From: Prevotellaceae bacterium
GTDB lineage: Bacteria > Bacteroidota > Bacteroidia > Bacteroidales > UBA932
Assembly: GCA_031264645.1 (NCBI GenBank)
Contig: JAISDR010000140.1
Span: 1 to 6,831, forward strand
Direction of reading: 5' to 3'
DNA: 6,831 bases
Part shown: positions 6,328-6,831 of the stretch, piece by piece
Position numbering within the stretch: position 1 is the stretch's first letter
Layout: the number at the start of each line of letters is the position of its first letter
Notes under the pieces: model-generated
What the model was told of the DNA's origin: nothing
What the model saw: only the letters and a program-made list of their open reading frames with translations
Database searches by the model: none
Position numbers and translations under genes: made by a program

Positions 6328-6831
6328 ATGCAAACACCCGGTAGAATAAGGATTTCCGAAATACTGAAATCCAGGGAAACAGGAAAAGAATTTACCCTTA
6401 AAGGTTGGGTTCGCACGAAACGTGCAAATAAGAATGTGGCGTTCATTGCCATCAACGACGGTTCTACTATAAACAATCTGCAACTTGTTGTGGATGTTCC
6501 CAATTTCGACGAGGAACTGTTGAAACAGATTACAACAGGCTCGTGCATAAAGGCGGACGGCGTTCTGGTGGAATCGAAAGGAAGCGGGCAGCCTGTCGAG
6601 ATACAGGTTTCCGGCATCGAACTGTATGGAACGGCAAGCGCCGAAAGCTATCCCCTGCAGAAAAAGGGACACACAATGGAATTTCTGAGAGAAATAGCAC
6701 ATCTCCGTCCGCGGACAAATACCTTTGGAGCGATTTTAAGAATACGGCACTCAATGGCATACGCCATCCACAAATATTTTAACGACAACGGATTCTATTA
6801 TCTGCATACTCCAATAATAACCGCTTCCGAC
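6328..6831 (+). CDS. asnS: Asparaginyl-tRNA synthetase, N-terminal part (runs off the window)
   Basis: The frame is open from ATG 6328 to the last base, giving 168 residues of a protein usually near 465. The enzyme charges tRNA-Asn with asparagine using ATP in the cytoplasm. Residues about 21-103 are the OB-fold anticodon-binding domain ([19 protein letters not shown], then NDGS at 43-46 and LQLVVD). The linker [24 protein letters not shown] (split as 108-117 and 118-131) is typical of AsnRS, and HLRPRTN (125-131) begins the class II catalytic domain. Class II motif 1 is visible at about 147-166, ending in [14 protein letters not shown]. Motifs 2 and 3 are beyond the edge. An in-frame TAA at 6301 and the promoter at 6284-6291 fix the start. 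QKK in the linker and the [12 protein letters not shown] wording favour AsnRS over the related AspRS and LysRS. Confidence 0.95.
   Translation, partial: MQTPGRIRISEILKSRETGKEFTLKGWVRTKRANKNVAFIAINDGSTINNLQLVVDVPNFDEELLKQITTGSCIKADGVLVESKGSGQPVEIQVSGIELYGTASAESYPLQKKGHTMEFLREIAHLRPRTNTFGAILRIRHSMAYAIHKYFNDNGFYYLHTPIITASD

Noticed and set aside
6300..6617. 105-codon minus-strand frame opposite asnS
   Set aside because: It is the shadow of asnS, whose + strand frame is clearly recognised and open to the window edge.
1..6831. A new defence, mobile or biosynthetic system
   Set aside because: All large genes are recognisable housekeeping or envelope types. No transposase, integrase, nuclease, toxin-antitoxin pair, reverse transcriptase or repeat array was seen.

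Overview
The window looks like a chromosomal segment of a Bacteroidota bacterium, most likely of the order Bacteroidales. Three intergenic regions carry the Bacteroidota -7 promoter box TAnnTTTG (TAATTTTG, TATATTTG, TACCTTTG). Starts are preceded by A/T-rich leaders instead of strong Shine-Dalgarno sites. The gene types also fit the phylum: a periplasmic SPOR protein, a long-form PurF-like protein of about 630 residues, and a lipoprotein with an acidic run right after the lipobox cysteine. The genus cannot be fixed from this sequence alone.

Positions 54-4835 hold a tight four-gene run on the + strand behind the promoter at 22-29. The genes are a secreted SPOR-domain protein, a long glutamine amidophosphoribosyltransferase (PurF-like), a membrane metallophosphoesterase and 3-phosphoshikimate 1-carboxyvinyltransferase (AroA). 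Junctions are a 4-base ATGA overlap, a 2-base gap and another 4-base ATGA overlap, so the genes are very probably co-transcribed and translationally coupled. The products belong to different processes (peptidoglycan binding, purine synthesis, phosphoester hydrolysis, aromatic amino acid synthesis), so this reads as a housekeeping operon and not a single pathway.

Positions 4836-6106 hold a separate unit: a promoter at 4933-4940, a Kelch-repeat beta-propeller lipoprotein probably exported to the outer membrane or cell surface, and a long hairpin terminator at 6061-6106. Positions 6107-6283 contain no convincing gene but do contain several small hairpins. A third promoter at 6284-6291 drives asnS (asparaginyl-tRNA synthetase), which starts at 6328 and runs off the right edge.

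I see no CRISPR array, tRNA, rRNA, insertion sequence or obvious new defence or mobile system. The points that merit a second look are residue-level oddities in the PurF-like protein (oxyanion-hole Gly to Phe, partial loss of the Fe-S ligands, insertions), an AroA active-site motif that differs at the positions governing glyphosate sensitivity, and the structured gene-free stretch upstream of asnS.
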